64,000 bases of DNA, from the NCBI GenBank assembly GCA_964245825.1, contig CAXTNT010000002.1:124001-188000 (forward strand), written 5' to 3'. The notes beneath the pieces are model-generated. The model had not been told where the DNA came from. It worked only from the letters and a program-made list of their open reading frames with translations, and ran no database searches. Of the stretch, positions 41,889 to 50,384 are shown piece after piece; the stretch's first letter is position 1, and the number at the start of each line of letters is the position of its first letter. The DNA is from CAJCIY01 sp964245825. GTDB taxonomy: Bacteria > Actinomycetota > Actinomycetes > Mycobacteriales > CAJCIY01. The translations under genes were made by a program, and so were the position numbers.

Positions 41889-41993
41889 CTACTTCTTGAA
41901 CCGGTTGCGGTTGGCGAGGGCTTGGAGTACGAGCCCGAGGAGGATCAGCACGAGAAGCCCGACGGCGATGGGCCAGGCGACGAAGAGGACCAT
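41889..41993 (-). CDS. 34-residue membrane protein
   Basis: One helix (VAWPIAVGLLVLILLGLVL) and a basic tail (ANRNRFKK). The ATG at 41993 lies 53 bases past the lipoprotein stop. Such short membrane proteins are usual in actinobacterial mobile elements. The longer open frame upstream overlaps the lipoprotein and was dropped. Confidence 0.6.
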   Translation of the reverse strand: MVLFVAWPIAVGLLVLILLGLVLQALANRNRFKK

Positions 41994-42046
41994 GACGAGA
42001 GGCGTCCGTTCGGGTTGGTCGGGGCGGGCGGGGGTGTCGGGCTCGG

Positions 42047-43030
42047 CTACGGGATGAGGGTCCAGGGAATGGCGGTGACGGCGTCGCCGGACTGTTCGGC
42101 GGGGGTGAGCGGCTCGTTGGCGTAGATGAGGGCGGCGTTGCTGGCCAGGTCGAGGGAGACGGGGAGTTCCTGGTAACCGACGGTCGAGGTGAGGAAGGTC
42201 TGCGCCGTGTGGGCGGGGATCGGGTCCTGGCCGGTGTAGCCGTACTCGGTGAGGGCGTAGTCGTTCTCGGTGTCGAAGTACCCGGTCGCGAGGATGCACC
42301 AGCCGGGTTGCCCGACGGGGTGAACGCAGGGGCCGACGTTGAGGGAGTCGTCGGGTGGGAGGCTGGGGCCGCCTTCCAGGGTGGTGACGCGGAGCTTGGC
42401 GTAGGCGGTGGTGGTGAGGGCGGCGCCGATGGTGGAGGGTGGGAGCCCGTTCTGGTTCTCGGTGTTGGTCATGGTGCCCCAGATCTCGGGTATGCCGTAG
42501 CCGAGGTCGGTCTCGTCTTGGCTGTAGGCGACTCGGGCGCGGCTGACGGTGAAGGTGAAGCCGTTGCGGTTGGTCACGGATGCGGTGCCGCCCGCGGGGG
42601 CAGGCGTCTGGTCGACCCCGCCGCTGTCGTCTTCGGTCCCATCGTCGGAGGGTTCAGTCGAGGTGGGTGTGATGACTTCGCCCGGGGGCGGGGGTGCTTG
42701 GTAGTTGATGGTGGCGGTGACCTTGGGTAGGTGCAGGAGGGTGTCGGTACAGGCCGTGCTGAGCTGGGCGAGGACGCTCGCGACCTGCGAGTCGTTGCCG
42801 GCCTGTCCTTGCGCGTTCTGGTAGACCTGCGCCGCGAGGGAGCGCTGAGCGTCGGGGCCGGCGTGGTCGAAGGCGTTGCAGTAGGAGTTGGTGGTCAGGG
42901 GGCCGTCGGCGCTGGGCTCTTTGACGCCGCCGCAGGCGGAGCTGACGGCGGCCACGACTACCAGGACGGCCGTGAGCGCGCAGACGCGCCGGCCGGACCG
43001 TCCCGTGGTTCTACGCGCGTCCCACCCCAC
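42047..43030 (-). CDS. lipoprotein of unknown function
   Basis: About 327 residues. A basic N-terminus and helix (VCALTAVLVVVAAVSSACGG) end in a lipobox (VSSAC), so it is lipid-anchored outside the cell. A Thr/Pro/Asp-rich linker follows, then a domain starting TNRNGFTFTVSRARVAYSQD with VGPCVHPVGQPGWC (paired Cys). The GTG at 43030 has GGGAGG six bases ahead; ATG 43045 is an alternative just next to the assembly gap. No family recognised. Confidence 0.72.
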   Translation of the reverse strand: MGWDARRTTGRSGRRVCALTAVLVVVAAVSSACGGVKEPSADGPLTTNSYCNAFDHAGPDAQRSLAAQVYQNAQGQAGNDSQVASVLAQLSTACTDTLLHLPKVTATINYQAPPPPGEVITPTSTEPSDDGTEDDSGGVDQTPAPAGGTASVTNRNGFTFTVSRARVAYSQDETDLGYGIPEIWGTMTNTENQNGLPPSTIGAALTTTAYAKLRVTTLEGGPSLPPDDSLNVGPCVHPVGQPGWCILATGYFDTENDYALTEYGYTGQDPIPAHTAQTFLTSTVGYQELPVSLDLASNAALIYANEPLTPAEQSGDAVTAIPWTLIP

Positions 43031-43054
43031 CTGAACCCTCCCCATATGTCCGTT

Positions 43055-43087
43055 NNNNNNNNNNGGGGGGGGGGGGGGGGGGGGGGG
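43055..43087. other. assembly gap and poly-G run
   Basis: Ten N (43055-43064) are followed by 23 G (43065-43087). The N run is a scaffold join of unknown true length and the G run is typical of a sequencing artefact at contig ends. Anything deduced across this point, including the linkage of the two halves of the island, is uncertain. Confidence 0.95.
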
Positions 43088-43666
43088 CGTCCATTGACGC
43101 CTTTCGGTCCCCACGACAACGGCGCTACGCGAGCCGTCGCCCCGGGACTATCGCACGGCCACGGCGGACAGGGCAAGCGGCTGTGTCCAAGGTGAGTGGC
43201 CCCTAAAGCTGCCCTCCGAGCGGTGGCGCACTCTGCCATCCGCGCGCCGACCACGCGGTCGCGGCCCCAGACGTGGCAGTTATCGGCGTGCCTCGCCACC
43301 CGAATGCCAAGGTGAAGGGGCGCGGGGACGCCGCTCGGGGGGGGGTTGAGCACGCCCCCGCACCGAGCGCAACGCTACCGGGAAGGCGGATCCCGCTTGC
43401 TGTGATCTGATGCACGCTCTCCCGTGAGGGGGGTGCCAGGGTGCTCAAGCAAGGGGCTGAGCGCCCTGGCACTGCCATTCCACCGGGCCCACTGCAGAAC
43501 TAGGCGGTGGGTAAGACGGGGGCGCATGCCCAGGCTAGATGTGATGGATTGAGACCCAAGACCCCCGTGAATACACGATCACCCATCGATATCTATTTGA
43601 CCACCGCGACGCGGATCGCGTAGCTTGCCGCGTTGACGCCAGCCGGCCCGGTTGTCACAGATGATA
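43088..43666. other. 579 bases without a recognised gene
   Basis: No frame here has a credible start, composition or family. It directly follows the gap, so it may hold the end of a gene lost in the gap. Confidence 0.6.
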
Positions 43667-44075
43667 TCAGGACCGACCCTGGTCTCTCGCGATGAACTCT
43701 GCAGTTCCCACGGGCAGTTTAGTGAAACTGGTATCTTCGCAAACTATGTCTTTCGGGATCCCCTCAGTCTCCTGATCCACTCCAATGTCAATGACTGACG
43801 GCGAAGTGCTGTTGCCCCTGACTGATCCTGGAACTGAAACCTGCACACTTTGCTGGACGTGTAAAACTACGACGGGTGTCTCTACGGTCTCGCTTAGAGT
43901 CACCGGAGTCGGGGAGTTGGATCGAGGCGTGGACTTGCCGCAGAGCCATTGGACGTGCCCCGAGTGCCCGGACGATGCCTGGTCACCTCCCACAGCCTCA
44001 CTGCTGCGTACCACACCACCACAGTAGGAACAGGCAAGAAGTGGGATGATCAGGAGAAGTGGCCGGACATCCCAT
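43667..44075 (-). pseudogene. possible broken lipoprotein
   Basis: The frame ending at 43667 contains, upstream of its first standard start codon, a lipoprotein signal-like stretch (LLLIIPLLACSYCGG). An ATG with GGAGGG at 44075 is in another frame. One frameshift would join them into a lipoprotein of about 135 residues. The mature part (SVQVSVPGSVRGNSTSPSVI) has no known family. Confidence 0.3.
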
Positions 44076-44286
44076 AGCTACCCTCCGATCGCGTTGGGGC
44101 TTGAACAGAAGCAAATCTTAGTACCCGGCGCCAGCGAGGCCGTGTGCTTCCGCTCAAGAGCTAGATGTCGGCGCCGCGCTAGCTTGGCTGAGCGCCAAAG
44201 CGACACGGTCCTACCCACGGACGTGCGAAGTCGCGCAGTCCTCGCTACGGCGCCGCTGGCCATCCGCCGCAAAGATGACCGACCCT

Positions 44287-44688
44287 CTATTGAGATGCCG
44301 GCCTGAGATGGGCGATTGACTGAGAAGCTTTTAGCAACACGAACCCTTGAACGCTCATGAAGGACCAAGCGTCAACATCGCCGCAACGTCCAGATTCAAC
44401 CGTGGCCATAGGTAGGAATTGCCTAGTTCGGGCTTGCCCATCGAACGGCCCGGGCACGTCATCATTCTCGGTGCGCCAGTAAAACTGTTCATCGGGATAG
44501 GCAGCCAGCTCAGATAGGAGCCTTAAAACGACTTCCACCAGTGTGCCGTAGTCTTCGCCAACCTGAGTCAAACCATCGCCGTCAGTGAGCCAAGCGCTAA
44601 CTGCGTATTCGAAGCCATCAAATAGGTCGTCGTTCTCAGCTAACCATCGCCGAAAATGATCTGCCGCCGCGAGAATTCGTGGATGCAT
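44287..44688 (-). CDS. unknown soluble protein
   Basis: A 133-residue acidic protein with several Trp and Phe (HFRRWLAENDDLFDGFEYAV, EQFYWRTENDDVPGPFDG). No motif recognised. It is a single gene in an AT-richer stretch. Confidence 0.55.
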   Translation of the reverse strand: MHPRILAAADHFRRWLAENDDLFDGFEYAVSAWLTDGDGLTQVGEDYGTLVEVVLRLLSELAAYPDEQFYWRTENDDVPGPFDGQARTRQFLPMATVESGRCGDVDAWSFMSVQGFVLLKASQSIAHLRPASQ

Positions 44689-44809
44689 GATGCTCCAACG
44701 GCTGCGACCCTGAATCTCAGAAGTCCGCCCGGCAAGATCCCGCTCCTACCGGTCAGACTCATGATAGGTCAACACCATGTTACCTATTCTACAAGCGGTT
44801 AGTCAATGA

Positions 44810-45895
44810 TCACCATCGCCAGGCAACACCGTGGTAGAAGCGGACCTTAAGGTGGCGGAAAGAGGCAAAGACCTCTAGGCATGGTGGTGGAACTACCCGG
44901 GGATCGTCCGCCCGAGGAACATTGGTCTCGGCAGCTCCTTCAAGAGGAGGCGGGACGTCATCGAAACGCCAGAGAATCCGCGGCTCGACCGCAAACAGCA
45001 AATGATACTCAACCGTTTGCACATCTAATTGACCAATAGTTGCCAAGACGGGCTCATCTGTGCGGGCTTTCGTCTTAGGCGCTAATCTATATTGAAAGCT
45101 GGTGCGCTGATCGACGCCTCCCCGCCGTAGTCGCAGGTGCAGCTCCAACGTTCGGTCGTGTAATTGCGTCTGTGATACTAGTTGACAGTTCTCGTAGCCG
45201 ACCAGCTCGAACTGCTCGTAGTTGGGGGGTGCGGTGTGATTGACCTTGAAGTCCGTTCCCGGACGCTTTGAAATGACATCATAGGTACAGATTGTCGTCT
45301 TCAGTATGGCGTCCTCGCCATACTCATAAAGGTAGCGCACACGCTCGACAACCCACTTCGGAGGCACCGAGTCGTTGAGTGCTAGAGATGAAGCGAGCGG
45401 CATCAGCAGGATTCGGTCCCAATGTTCGCGAAAGCGTCTGTCACCGCCAAGCGCCGCCAAGTCGAGTTCGAGCGCCACCGCTGCCTCGCGCCGTCTTTCC
45501 GTCGCCGGAGTGCCAGCGGTGCTAGCGCCGGCCTCGATCGCGAGAAGACGACCAATCGCAGTGGATAGCTGCCCTCCGGTGACCGACACTGGAGCCAGGC
45601 CAGGGCCCCGCAGTACTTGGGCGCCCAGATCCTCCATAGCCAGGGACACAGCACTGACAACGGCCCGCGCTAGGGCTGCCTTGGAGGAGTTGGCGGCGAG
45701 ATGTGCCCGTACCGCTGGCAGTTGCGTCAGGGCAGGGAAGCGGGACAGGCGTCTGGGGGAGAGGGCGAAGGAGACCAACCGCGTCAGGTCGTCCAAGACC
45801 GCTTCCACGTCTGGGCCGTCGTCAACCAAAAGTGACACCAAACCTGCAGCGACAGCGGCTTGTCCTCCCGCTGTCATGGGGGTGTTCCATACCAC
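44810..45895 (-). CDS. unknown protein of the accessory island
   Basis: A 361-residue protein. The N-half is helical and Ala/Leu-rich (MTAGGQAAVAAGLVSLLVDD; ARAVVSAVSLAMEDLGAQVL) and the C-half is beta-rich (LELHLRLRRGGVDQRTSFQY, VEYHLLFAVEPRILWRFDDV). No signal peptide, no catalytic motif that I recognise. It is divergent from the zinc-ribbon gene by 29 bases. Confidence 0.65.
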   Translation of the reverse strand: MVWNTPMTAGGQAAVAAGLVSLLVDDGPDVEAVLDDLTRLVSFALSPRRLSRFPALTQLPAVRAHLAANSSKAALARAVVSAVSLAMEDLGAQVLRGPGLAPVSVTGGQLSTAIGRLLAIEAGASTAGTPATERRREAAVALELDLAALGGDRRFREHWDRILLMPLASSLALNDSVPPKWVVERVRYLYEYGEDAILKTTICTYDVISKRPGTDFKVNHTAPPNYEQFELVGYENCQLVSQTQLHDRTLELHLRLRRGGVDQRTSFQYRLAPKTKARTDEPVLATIGQLDVQTVEYHLLFAVEPRILWRFDDVPPPLEGAAETNVPRADDPRVVPPPCLEVFASFRHLKVRFYHGVAWRW

Positions 45896-45924
45896 GCCGA
45901 CTGAGGAAGGACCAACGACGCGAC

Positions 45925-46098
45925 ATGGGCCTCATTGTCCTCCGGCGCCAGACCAAGCTGACCGTTGTCCCTAGCAGCAAAGGCCCTCGCTTCCGTTGCG
46001 CTGGGTGCTCGCTGTCATTCTGCCGCCACGTCGCTGCTCGCCATGGCCGCCACTGCCCTGCGTGTGGAGGCCCGCTTGCGGCCCACCCCGTCAAGTGA
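45925..46098 (+). CDS. 57-residue zinc-ribbon protein
   Basis: MGLIVLRRQTKLTVVPSSKG, then two Cys sets: FRCAGCSLSFC and HCPACGGPL, with His between (RHVAARHGRH). A single small zinc finger is likely. It precedes the mobile-element operon by 109 bases on the same strand. Confidence 0.55.
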   Translation: MGLIVLRRQTKLTVVPSSKGPRFRCAGCSLSFCRHVAARHGRHCPACGGPLAAHPVK

Positions 46099-46207
46099 AC
46101 TGGCGATGGCCAGCCGTGGTGCTCGCTCGTGAGGGATCGATTCCTCAACCCGAGGCCCCCAGGCTCATCTGTCGCTTCCGCTACGTCTACGCAACCAAGG
46201 AGAATTC

Positions 46208-46495
46208 GTGACTTATAACCTTCCCGACCGCATCGTGACTGGCGGGCTCGGGACAAGACCATCTCGCGAGGCGGCCCGCCTCGCGCAGCAGATACTCGAC
46301 CGGACGGCCCTGGCCGCCGCGGAGCTACAAGGCGCCGAATACGTCACGGACCGAGCCCTGCACGCGGTGGCCAACATCAGCGACACCGAGGCTCGGCTCC
46401 TCACCCGTAGTCCCTTGGCCGAGGCTCGTCTCCAACTCGTGGCTGATACAGGCTCTGGGGTGGTCGCGGCTCTCGTGGCTCGGTACCTCCAATGA
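46208..46495 (+). CDS. unknown helical protein, first of a small operon
   Basis: A 95-residue, Ala/Leu/Arg-rich helical protein (REAARLAQQILDRTALAAAE; EYVTDRALHAVANISDTEAR). AAGGAG lies ahead of the GTG. It overlaps the next gene by four bases (ATGA). No family recognised; position suggests a conjugation or maintenance accessory. Confidence 0.65.
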   Translation: MTYNLPDRIVTGGLGTRPSREAARLAQQILDRTALAAAELQGAEYVTDRALHAVANISDTEARLLTRSPLAEARLQLVADTGSGVVAALVARYLQ

Positions 46496-46713
46496 CCGCG
46501 ATCCTTGTCGGCACCGGGGTCGCCATCCTGCTGGGGCTCGCTGTACTCGTTCTACTCTCCTGGGCCGAGGGCGCCTATGAGAATCACGAGGCCCGAGCGG
46601 TGCTCAGTGCGCACAACCAGGCGCTGGCGACGGTGCTGGAGATCGAGCGCGCGCAGCATGCAACCGAGGTGGCGCTCTATGAAGAGGCCTGGCGTCAGCG
46701 GAGTTTGCAGTGA
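46492..46713 (+). CDS. small membrane protein with cytoplasmic coiled tail
   Basis: 73 residues: one N-terminal helix (ILVGTGVAILLGLAVLVLLS) then a charged helix (AVLSAHNQALATVLEIERAQ). ATGA overlap with the gene before and GTGA overlap with the one after, so the three are translated as a unit. Confidence 0.65.
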   Translation: MTAILVGTGVAILLGLAVLVLLSWAEGAYENHEARAVLSAHNQALATVLEIERAQHATEVALYEEAWRQRSLQ

Positions 46714-46865
46714 TCCGGCAGGCGGTCGTCATCATCGGAATGGCCCTAGTGGTCTGTCTGGCGGTAAAGGGCTTGGCCTGGCTGCTCTGGCCGGCGGTGC
46801 CCGTGCTCATCGGCCTGTTGGTCTTTCTTCTCTTCGTGGGTGTGATCACCAACAAAAGATCTTGA
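46710..46865 (+). CDS. 51-residue two-helix membrane protein
   Basis: Too short for many callers. It starts at GTG 46710 inside the stop of the preceding gene. Two hydrophobic stretches (VVIIGMALVVCLAVKGLAWL and VPVLIGLLVFLLFVGVI) with a Lys/Arg end. Probably part of a membrane complex of the element. Confidence 0.6.
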   Translation: MIRQAVVIIGMALVVCLAVKGLAWLLWPAVPVLIGLLVFLLFVGVITNKRS

Positions 46866-46866
46866 C

Positions 46867-46887
46867 TGCTTCCTAACTTACGAAGCA
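46867..46887. promoter_or_regulatory. element operator copy 1
   Basis: TGCTTC-N9-GAAGCA (spacer CTAACTTAC). It follows the stop of the three-gene operon and precedes a terminator. Same dyad as at 46943 and 52221. Confidence 0.7.
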
Positions 46888-46900
46888 TACTTGATCTTGA

Positions 46901-46931
46901 GGGGCCGGGTATGAGCTCGGCCCCTCTTCTT
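46901..46931 (+). terminator. rho-independent terminator
   Basis: GGGGCCG (46901-46907) pairs with CGGCCCC (46918-46924), followed by TCTTCTT. It separates the small membrane-protein operon from the TraG-like operon and sits between two operator copies. Confidence 0.75.
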
Positions 46932-46942
46932 ATGCCTAACCC

Positions 46943-46963
46943 TGCTTCCTAACCTATGAAGCA
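46943..46963. promoter_or_regulatory. element operator copy 2
   Basis: TGCTTC-N9-GAAGCA (spacer CTAACCTAT), 20 bases before the GTG of the TraG-like operon. A repressor here would control the transfer genes. Confidence 0.75.
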
Positions 46964-46982
46964 AGACGTAGAGGAGGTGTCC

Positions 46983-47129
46983 GTGACGTTTACAAGCAAA
47001 GACCAGCCCGTTCACGTTGAACTTATCCGACGCGACCCAATAGACCTGGAGCGCCTGCTCAAGGCGTTGATCTTGGTTGCGCGCTCTGGCCTAGCGGCAG
47101 CGGGTGCCCGTCGAGAGGCCAAGCGATGA
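46983..47129 (+). CDS. 48-residue small protein before the TraG-like gene
   Basis: VTFTSKDQPVHVELIRRDPI, then a helix (LLKALILVARSGLAAAGARR). GAGGAGG precedes the GTG. It overlaps the TraG-like gene by four bases (ATGA). Function unknown; possibly an accessory of the coupling protein. Confidence 0.6.
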   Translation: MTFTSKDQPVHVELIRRDPIDLERLLKALILVARSGLAAAGARREAKR

Positions 47130-49375
47130 GCACGGCCTCGGTTGTTGGCGTCGGCCTCCTCTTGGGTGCGGCTGCAGTCGCAGTTGCAGTTCGGGTCGCC
47201 CAAGACCGCCAGGATCGAGACCGGGTGACGCTTGCCCTGTCGTTCCCGCGTGAGGTGGCGCCCGCCGCGGTGGTGTCGTTCCTACGGGGAGCCCACGACC
47301 AGGCGCAGGGTCTGTTCGCTCGCTCGTCGCTCGTGTTTGAAACGGTTGCCAGTGAAGGCGCGGTCCTGCATCGCCTCGTCGTTCCGCGACGGACCGCCGA
47401 TCGCCTCACGGGTGCGCTCGCAGCTGCCATCCCGGGTATCTCCTGGGCCTACGCCGAGGCTGACCAACTCCGCTGGTCCGGTGCCGTGGAGCTCACGATC
47501 TCGACGGCCACAACGCGACTACGCACCCGTGAGCATGCGGCGCTGGTGTCGTCGCATCTGTCCGCACTCTTGCCACTCGAGCCGGGTGAGCGTCTCGTCG
47601 TCCAGTTCGTCGCGTCGGGGGTGGCGGCGCCCGCCGACGAAGCCTCGCAGCCCGTCAGCTGGCGGCGCCAACTGCCGTTCGCTCTCAGCCGGCCCCCGCG
47701 TGCTCAGGTCAGGGCCCGATCCACTCGGCGCATTAGCCCGGAGCCCTCCTTTCGCGTCGCGATGCGTGTCGGTGTGGTAGCCAGCTCGGCTAGTCGCCGA
47801 CAGCACCTGCTGCGGCGAGCGGTGGCCGGGCTGACGGTAGTGCGAGTGGCCGGCACCCGTGTGAGTGTGTGGCCTCACCCGGCACGGATCGTGCTTCGTC
47901 GGCTCAGGCTCCGGACGACGCCGATCACCCCCCTGGCCACGAGCCACCTCGATGGCGGCGAGCTGGCGGTCCTGGTTGGCTGGCCGGTCAAGGACGTCAA
48001 CGCGCCCGGGCTGTCGCTCCTGCGCTCCCGGCGGCTGCCGGTGGCGGACGCCGTTCCTCGCAAGGGTCGAGTGCTGGGCGAGTCGCTCACCGCGCCGGGC
48101 CGCCCCGTCGCTCAAGAGTCATCGGACTTGACCCGTCACACACTGGTGGTTGGGGCAACCGGCGTAGGCAAGTCGACGCTCCTTGGCAACATGATCTTGA
48201 GTGACATCGCCGCCTACGGCCGTCGGGCCGTCATCCTTATCGAACCCAAGGGCGATCTCGTCCGAGACGTGCTGAGCCGACTGGAGCCCGATCAGTACCA
48301 CCGTGTCGCCGTCCTCGACCCGGCTGACCCCAACTTCACCATCGGTCTCAATCCGCTGGCTGGGAAGCACGCTGAGGACCGGGATCTAGCGGTCGACGGG
48401 ATCTACTCGGTGTTGCGGGAGATGTTCGCCGGCAGTTGGGGGCCGCGGCTCGCCGACCTGCTCTACGCCGGGCTCGTCAGCATCGCCAACGACCCGAACC
48501 TGACGCTGGCAGAGCTTCCCAGCTTGTACACGGACCCGGCTTTTCGCACCCGGGTCCTAACCAAGCTGCGCCCGGACGACTGGGCCATCCGTCCCATCTG
48601 GGCCTGGTACGACGGCCTGTCGCTGTCAGATCAGCTGGCCGTGGCTGGCCCCGTTCTCAACAAGGTCCGTGCGTGGGTCGCGAGACCCCGAGTGCGTCAA
48701 CTGCTCGGCGTGGCTCGTCCGCGGTGGTCGATCGAAGACGTCCTTCGCGATGGCGGGGTATTGCTCGTCTCGCTCGGCGCGGGCACGCTCGGCCAGGAGA
48801 CGTCGCTACTCGTTGGCGCGCTGCTCGTCCACATGCTGTGGGCCGCTATCACGGCGCGCTCGAACGTCCCCTACACGAAGCGGCGCCTCGCGAGCGTCTA
48901 CCTCGACGAGTGGCAGACCTTTACCCGTCTCGGTGATCTTGGTGAGGCGCTCGCCATGGCCCGCGGCTACGGCGTCGGCCTGACGCTCGCCAACCAGTCG
49001 ATGCAGCAAATCCCGACCGGCCTGCGCTCGATCGCCATGAGCCAGACCCGAACAAAGATCGTATTCAACGTCTCGTCGGAGGATGCCCCCCAACTGGCGC
49101 GGGAGCTGGGCCGCCAGCCCGTTGTCCAGCCGGATGATCTCATCGGGCTCGGCCGATTCGAGGCACTCACCAGTCTTCTGGTCGACAACGAAAGCGCCCC
49201 CACCTTCTCGTTGAAGACGCTGCCGCTACCCGCGCCGGTGACGGATGCGGACGTGGCTCGAAGCGCCTCGATGGGGCGCTACGGTCTTCGCCGCGACGAG
49301 GTGGAGCAGGCAATCCGAAGCCGGATGGAGCCCGATGAGCCGGATCGAGACATCGGTCGCCGGAGGCGGCCGTGA
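47126..49375 (+). CDS. TraG/HerA-like type IV coupling ATPase
   Basis: A 749-residue ATPase. It has an N-terminal helix (VVGVGLLLGAAAVAVAVRVA), a ~300-residue middle region, then the motor: Walker A VVGATGVGKSTLLGNMI (~343-351), IEPKGDLVRDVL, LNPLAG, Walker B ASVYLDEWQTFTR (~590) and ANQSMQQIPTGLRSIAMSQT. This is the VirD4/TraD/HerA family that feeds DNA to conjugation machinery. The element encodes no other recognisable type IV secretion protein, so DNA transfer may be by this motor alone or with help. Confidence 0.85.
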   Translation: MSTASVVGVGLLLGAAAVAVAVRVAQDRQDRDRVTLALSFPREVAPAAVVSFLRGAHDQAQGLFARSSLVFETVASEGAVLHRLVVPRRTADRLTGALAAAIPGISWAYAEADQLRWSGAVELTISTATTRLRTREHAALVSSHLSALLPLEPGERLVVQFVASGVAAPADEASQPVSWRRQLPFALSRPPRAQVRARSTRRISPEPSFRVAMRVGVVASSASRRQHLLRRAVAGLTVVRVAGTRVSVWPHPARIVLRRLRLRTTPITPLATSHLDGGELAVLVGWPVKDVNAPGLSLLRSRRLPVADAVPRKGRVLGESLTAPGRPVAQESSDLTRHTLVVGATGVGKSTLLGNMILSDIAAYGRRAVILIEPKGDLVRDVLSRLEPDQYHRVAVLDPADPNFTIGLNPLAGKHAEDRDLAVDGIYSVLREMFAGSWGPRLADLLYAGLVSIANDPNLTLAELPSLYTDPAFRTRVLTKLRPDDWAIRPIWAWYDGLSLSDQLAVAGPVLNKVRAWVARPRVRQLLGVARPRWSIEDVLRDGGVLLVSLGAGTLGQETSLLVGALLVHMLWAAITARSNVPYTKRRLASVYLDEWQTFTRLGDLGEALAMARGYGVGLTLANQSMQQIPTGLRSIAMSQTRTKIVFNVSSEDAPQLARELGRQPVVQPDDLIGLGRFEALTSLLVDNESAPTFSLKTLPLPAPVTDADVARSASMGRYGLRRDEVEQAIRSRMEPDEPDRDIGRRRRP

Positions 49376-49478
49376 CGAGGCGAGAGTGTCCAGTCGCTCG
49401 TCCGCTCGGGTGGGGGCTCTGCGCGCCGATCCGTTCGGGGCACCGCCATGCAAGCGCAGCGACTGTCTCTGCTTTTGA
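49335..49478 (+). CDS. 47-residue Cys-tailed small protein (possible)
   Basis: MSRIETSVAGGGRDEARVSS followed by Arg/Ala/Pro-rich text and the end PPCKRSDCLCF with three Cys. GGAG lies four bases before the ATG. It overlaps the end of the TraG-like gene in another frame. The Cys-rich tail could bind metal; a peptide-precursor role is possible but nothing supports it. Confidence 0.4.
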   Translation: MSRIETSVAGGGRDEARVSSRSSARVGALRADPFGAPPCKRSDCLCF

Positions 49479-49487
49479 GGTGCTGGC

Positions 49488-50297
49488 ATGAGGCGCATCT
49501 CTAGGGCGCAGCTCGTGGCGCTGGCCGACACGCTCTCACCCCGTGACGAGCAGGTCCTCGTCCTCTTCCGACGGCTGCGGGTGGCGACAGCCGCTCAGAT
49601 CGCGGTTCTCTGCTACCCCGATGGGACGGAGGCGTCGAGCGCACGGATGGCACGACGCACTTTGCGCAAGCTGGCCGATCTGCGGGTCTTGGCCGAACTC
49701 CCCTACCGGCCGGGTGGGGTGCGGGCCGGGTCGAAGGCCGCGGTCTTCGCACTTGACGTCGCGGGCCTGCGCCTGACCGATCCGGCAGAGAGGCCATACC
49801 GCAGCGTCCGCCGGCCGTGGACGACTACGCCGGCCTTCCTTGCTCATCACCTGGCGGTGACCCAGCTCTACGTGGACCTCGTGGAGCGCGAGCGGCAGAA
49901 GGCCTGTGAGGTGATCAGTTTCGTCACCGAGCCGGCCTGCTGGCGGCCGTTCGTCGGCCGGGAGGGGCGGCAGCAGGTGCTCAGGCCCGATGCCTACCTC
50001 GTCCTCGGCCTCGGTGACTACGAGCACCACTGGTTCCTGGAGCTCGACCGCGACACCGAAGGGCCGGCCGCCGTCTCGCGCAAGCTGATCGCGGTTCGGG
50101 ACCACTACCAGCGTCAGTGGGACTCAACGGCAGAAGGCGCACCTGTCGAACCGCGGACCCTATTCCTTGTTCCGACGGACGGTCGCCGCCAGCAGATTGC
50201 CGGCCTGGCGCAGCAGACCTACGGCCCGGGCCTGCCCGAGCTCGTCCAGGTGATCGTCCGCGACCGCTTCCCCGCGGCTGTCCTCGCAGACCCGTAG
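49488..50297 (+). CDS. replication-relaxation family protein
   Basis: A 269-residue protein of the Replic_Relax type (PF13814). The N-terminal winged-helix reads LSPRDEQVLVLFRRLRVATA, AQIAVLCYPDGTEASSARMA. The C-terminal part holds a nuclease-like beta core (LRPDAYLVLGLGDYEHHWFL, ELDRDTEGPAAVSRKL). In actinobacterial and Bacillus mobile elements this family acts as a relaxase-like or plasmid replication protein near a TraG-type ATPase, exactly as here. Confidence 0.85.
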   Translation: MRRISRAQLVALADTLSPRDEQVLVLFRRLRVATAAQIAVLCYPDGTEASSARMARRTLRKLADLRVLAELPYRPGGVRAGSKAAVFALDVAGLRLTDPAERPYRSVRRPWTTTPAFLAHHLAVTQLYVDLVERERQKACEVISFVTEPACWRPFVGREGRQQVLRPDAYLVLGLGDYEHHWFLELDRDTEGPAAVSRKLIAVRDHYQRQWDSTAEGAPVEPRTLFLVPTDGRRQQIAGLAQQTYGPGLPELVQVIVRDRFPAAVLADP

Positions 50298-50384
50298 CCC
50301 GCACCGACCGACCTCGTCGCGCAACTGCGGCCGTCCAAGTGACAGATCAGCTGTCGCCGGCCGCACCACCGCGAGGAGGCATCC

